Below are positions 5,447-6,337 of a DNA stretch of 6,337 bases, piece by piece. This DNA is from Thermoprotei archaeon ex4572_64 (GTDB taxonomy: Archaea; Thermoproteota; Thermoprotei; Thermoproteales; Thermocladiaceae): contig NJDF01000024.1 of assembly GCA_002254895.1 (NCBI GenBank), positions 1 through 6,337 on the forward strand, read 5' to 3'. Each line of letters starts with the position of its first letter. The stretch's first letter is position 1. The translations under genes and the position numbers were made by a program. Below the pieces are notes generated by a model. That model was not told the origin of the DNA, made no database searches, and was given only the letters and a program-made list of their open reading frames with translations.

Positions 5447-6337
5447 GTGATATTTAGAGAATCCAAGGAACTTAATGAGATTATAAGATCATTAGATAAA
5501 ATTTTTCCAAACTCGAAATACTGGGTCTGTGCAGGTGTTAGACAAAATATTGTCAAAACGATAAGATTTGCACTTAGTGAAGGAAATAAATTCACCTATT
5601 GGGGTATTAAAACGGAGGACATTAAGGAATTGATTGGACCTCTTGAACGAGCAAGAGGGGGAGTATTGGTACATTATAAGAGTCTTATTGAGAGGTTTCT
5701 TAAAGGCGATAAGCCAGATACCGTAAACATTGCTTACTTGTATTGTACAAATACAAGAACATTTCTTGCCGCAGTTCAATATTAGCACCACTTATAGGAA
5801 TAGTGACAGCAATTGAATTTGCAAGGTATGAATTATTCTGGCCAGATGAGTATGATCAAAATAATGTGATATATCCATATAGATTACGATTATATCTAAT
5901 ATGGATTCATAAGTCAATATTAGAAAATTATGATAGCGATGAAAAGTGGTTTGGAGATGATATAAATATAAATTTACCTCATCCCACACCAGGCATTATA
6001 TCGATTAGTAGGGATAAAGATAAATTAGTAAGTCATATAATGAGTAAAATTAATGAGATTAATGAATTTTTGGGAATGGACTTAACAGTCTTTAAATCAA
6101 AATTAGAGACACATAAATATGTTCAGCCATCTTATGAAACCTTTGCTTCCAAGAAAGTGAGTAGGTCATTTATTGAGGTTATTAGAGAGAGGTTTATTAT
6201 TTCAGATGAGGATTTAGATAAGATTTATGAGATTGAATCAGTTTTAAGAAGCAAAAGAAAATCTATTCTATTTACAGGACCTCCAGGATCAGGTAAGACT
6301 GAACTTGCTAGATTAATAACTGAAGCGTTAAATTACG
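5447..6337 (+). CDS. EVE-like domain fused to McrB-type AAA+ ATPase, frameshifted, 3' end outside window
   Basis: Two frames make one protein. From GTG 5447 to the stop at 5783-5785 the sequence reads YWVCAGVRQNIVKTIRFAL, then YWGIK and LVHYKSL, matching the start of an EVE/PUA-like reader domain. It resumes one base back as ILAPLIGIVTAIEF and ends the domain with LFWPDEYDQ and VIYPYRLRLY (about 5833-5895). A helical linker follows, then a Walker A motif GPPGSGKT at 6277-6300 and ELARLITEAL, typical of McrB-like AAA+ ATPases. In such fusions the reader domain recognises modified bases and the GTPase/ATPase drives DNA translocation for a partner McrC-like nuclease, which would lie past the right edge. 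A -1 shift near 5779-5784 restores the frame. There is no homopolymer there, so a real mutation and a sequencing slip are both possible. Domain calls are good; defence role is inferred. Confidence 0.78.

Noticed and set aside
5492..5989. Two minus-strand open frames opposite the EVE-McrB gene
   Set aside because: The plus strand here encodes recognisable EVE-like and linker sequence, so these are shadows.
1..6337. CRISPR array, insertion sequence or attachment site
   Set aside because: No spaced direct repeats, transposase-like frame or terminal inverted repeats with target duplications were seen by eye. The tRNA 3' end is not duplicated nearby.

Overview
The window reads as chromosomal DNA from an AT-rich thermophilic archaeon of the Crenarchaeota/Thermoproteota type. 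The support is archaeal ribosomal proteins S24e, L4 and L23 (S24e exists only in archaea and eukaryotes), a tRNA gene carrying bulge-helix-bulge introns and an encoded CCA, an archaeal pilus-type membrane platform protein, heavy use of AGA/AGG for arginine, and TATA boxes centred about 26 bases upstream of several start codons with no Shine-Dalgarno sequence between, which points to leaderless mRNAs. The order or genus cannot be fixed from the sequence alone.

Layout. At 1-1735 on the minus strand is a large ArlJ/TadC-like type II secretion F-domain membrane protein that runs off the left edge. Divergent from it is an unrecognised 134-residue helical protein (1861-2265), whose promoter is bracketed by two CACT/AGTG inverted repeats. 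Convergent with that gene, overlapping by four bases, is an MTH938-family protein (2262-2615, minus). From about 2690 to 3563 comes a GC-rich foldable patch and then a badly decayed gene for a membrane protein. On the minus strand at 3568-3675 is a tRNA-Arg(CCU) gene that only makes sense with two introns.

The plus-strand ribosomal block follows: S24e (3771-4154), L4 (4192-5052, with its own promoter) and an L23 frame (about 5027-5260) that is clearly L23 in sequence but has no usable start codon. This is a rearranged piece of the usual L3-L4-L23-L2 cluster: L3 does not precede L4 and L2 does not follow L23. Behind L23, on the minus strand, is a probable 50-nt C/D-box guide RNA with a well-placed TATA box and a U-rich end (5267-5328). 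The right end (5447-6337) holds an EVE-like reader domain joined to an McrB-type AAA+ ATPase, broken by one frameshift and cut by the window edge. It is probably the motor/reader subunit of a modification-dependent defence system.

The genes do not form one pathway. Translation genes (tRNA, S24e, L4, L23, perhaps the guide RNA) fill the middle and right, a pilus/secretion platform lies on the left, and a defence gene begins at the right edge. Three reading frames are broken (2755-3563, L23, the McrB gene). That may mean real gene decay or base-level assembly errors, and reads over the breaks would decide it.
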